DNA of 7,073 bases, taken from an uncultured Chloroflexota bacterium (GTDB taxonomy: Bacteria; Chloroflexota; Anaerolineae; Promineifilales; Promineifilaceae). The notes beneath the pieces are model-generated. The model saw only the letters and a list, made by a program, of their open reading frames with translations. It ran no database searches and had not been told where the DNA came from. Both the position numbers and the translations under genes were made by a program. Below, in pieces: positions 6,272 to 7,073 of this stretch (position 1 is the first letter of the stretch; each line of letters begins with the position of its first letter). Location: NCBI GenBank assembly GCA_937958365.1, contig CALFEW010000595.1:1-7073 (forward strand), written 5' to 3'.

Positions 6272-6276
6272 TAAAA

Positions 6277-7071
6277 ATGCTTGCCCTCAACAACGTCGAA
6301 GTGATCTATAACGATGTCATCCTCGTCCTCAAAGGGATGTCGTTGGAAGTGCCGCAAGGCAAAATTGTGGCCTTGCTCGGCTCCAATGGCGCGGGTAAAT
6401 CCACCACCCTCAAAGCTATTTCCGGCCTGCTCAAGCCGGAAAATGGCGAAGTGACCGATGGCGAAATTCTGTTTGAAGGCGAAAAAATCCAAGACTTAGA
6501 CGCAGCCAACGTCGTGCGGCGCGGCATTTTCCAGGTGATGGAGGGGCGGCGGGTATTTGAACACCTGGACGTGGAGCAAAATCTGGTAGCCGGTGGCTAC
6601 ACGCGCAAAGATCGGAGCAACGTTAAAAACGACATAGACATGGTCTATGAATATTTCCCCCGGTTGAAAGAGCGCCGCAGGCAAACGGCCGGGTATCTCT
6701 CCGGCGGTGAACAGCAAATGTTAGCCATCGGCCGTGCCATGATGGCCCGCCCCAAATTGATCATGCTGGACGAGCCATCTTTGGGATTGGCCCCCTTGCT
6801 GGTTATGAGTATTTTTGAGATTATTAAGCGCATCAATCGGGAACAAAACACGACCATTTTACTGGTGGAGCAAAACGCCCGTCTGGCGCTGGATGTGGCC
6901 GACTATGCGTACATTATGGAAAACGGCCGTATCGTTCTCACCGGTGAACCAGCCCAACTGAAAGACAACGCCGACGTGCGCGAATTTTACCTGGGCCTCA
7001 ACGAAGTCGGCGCCCGCAAAAGCTACCGCGACGTCAAACATTACAAACGGCGCAAACGCTGGCTCTCTTGA
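6277..7071 (+). CDS. livF: LivF-type ABC transporter ATP-binding protein (264 aa)
   Basis: This is the second cytoplasmic ATPase of the importer, expected to pair with the LivG-like protein. Walker A is GSNGAGKST at 35-43, the Q-loop glutamine is 86 (FQVMEGRRVF, a LivF hallmark), the signature LSGGEQQ is at 141-147 and Walker B LIMLDEP is at 161-167 with Glu166. The usual switch His is Gln199 (VEQN), which is normal in LivF. The core ends at FYLG (237-240), where E. coli LivF (237 aa) stops. Here a further 24 residues follow, ending in the strongly basic YKRRKRWLS. I believe such tails occur in LivF proteins of synthetase-linked operons, but their role is unknown to me. The stop codon is two bases before the window end, so whether the operon continues cannot be seen. 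Confidence 0.94.
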   Translation: MLALNNVEVIYNDVILVLKGMSLEVPQGKIVALLGSNGAGKSTTLKAISGLLKPENGEVTDGEILFEGEKIQDLDAANVVRRGIFQVMEGRRVFEHLDVEQNLVAGGYTRKDRSNVKNDIDMVYEYFPRLKERRRQTAGYLSGGEQQMLAIGRAMMARPKLIMLDEPSLGLAPLLVMSIFEIIKRINREQNTTILLVEQNARLALDVADYAYIMENGRIVLTGEPAQLKDNADVREFYLGLNEVGARKSYRDVKHYKRRKRWLS

Positions 7072-7073
7072 TT

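Larger units (their letters stand above)
6214..6272. repeat. Spacer 5: opposed 7-bp arrays
   Basis: The left arm reads GATAGTT (6214), GTTAGTT (6221) and GATAG (6228-6232). The right arm reads CTATCAA (6238), CTAACAA (6245), CGCCCAA (6252), CTCCCAA (6259) and CTGGAGT (6266-6272). The first four right-arm units end in CAA and all five start with C. The 10-mer TAGTTGATAG (6223-6232) also occurs at 4901-4910 in the previous spacer. The ribosome binding site of livF (TGGAG) lies in the last unit. Function unknown. Confidence 0.8.
117..6930. repeat. Dispersed palindromic octamer ACGGCCGT (seven copies)
   Basis: Exact copies lie at 117-124, 250-257, 2773-2780, 3098-3105, 5236-5243, 5900-5907 and 6923-6930. 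All are inside coding regions and none is in the spacers. The copies at 117 and 5900 extend to 10-base palindromes, AACGGCCGTT and TACGGCCGTA. One-base variants include ACGGCCGA (1587), TCGGCCGT (3473, 6728), GCGGCCGT (4187) and ACGGCCGG (3647, 6684). The copies use all three codon phases (Thr-Ala-Val, Asn/Asp-Gly-Arg, Ile-Arg-Pro-Tyr), so protein sequence alone does not explain them. Confidence 0.8.

Noticed and set aside
6226..6276. Upstream TTG start giving livF 17 extra residues
   Set aside because: It would start within the perfect hairpin. The ATG at 6277 has a ribosome binding site 5 bases away and gives the normal LivF N-terminus.

Overview
The window carries six genes, all on the + strand and separated by short spacers. 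They form a complete branched-chain amino acid type (HAAT/Liv) ABC importer with an acyl-CoA synthetase gene embedded in it. The order is livG-like ATPase (9-839), AMP-forming acyl-CoA synthetase (930-2831), livH-like permease (2888-3769), livM-like permease (3863-4903), livK-like binding lipoprotein (5025-6203) and livF-like ATPase (6277-7071). All reading frames are intact. There are no RNA genes, CRISPR arrays or transposase genes, and no gene-free stretch longer than about 125 bases.

The organism looks like a free-living bacterium with moderately high GC. Gene content, protein style and the peculiar repetitive spacers suggest a Chloroflexota (Anaerolineae-like) lineage, but this is inference and no phylogenetic marker is present. 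The binding protein has a lipobox and a Gly-rich linker, as expected for a protein tethered to the outer face of the cytoplasmic membrane.

How the genes work together: the LivK-like lipoprotein captures a small ligand outside the cell. LivH and LivM form the membrane channel, and LivG and LivF power it with ATP. The synthetase would convert a carboxylic acid to its CoA thioester. Its position inside the transporter operon suggests that the imported ligand, or a product of it, is activated directly on entry. The ligand cannot be read from the sequence; branched-chain amino acids, fatty acids and aromatic acids all remain possible.

The most unusual signal lies between the genes. All five spacers are built from degenerate tandem words of 7 bases (8 in one spacer). 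Most are arranged as two opposed arms that can fold on each other, and each spacer uses a different word. One spacer contains a perfect 15-bp hairpin, and two arrays run across the upstream stop codon. A second signal is the 8-base palindrome ACGGCCGT, which occurs seven times inside the genes in all three codon phases and resembles the HIP1 phenomenon of cyanobacteria.
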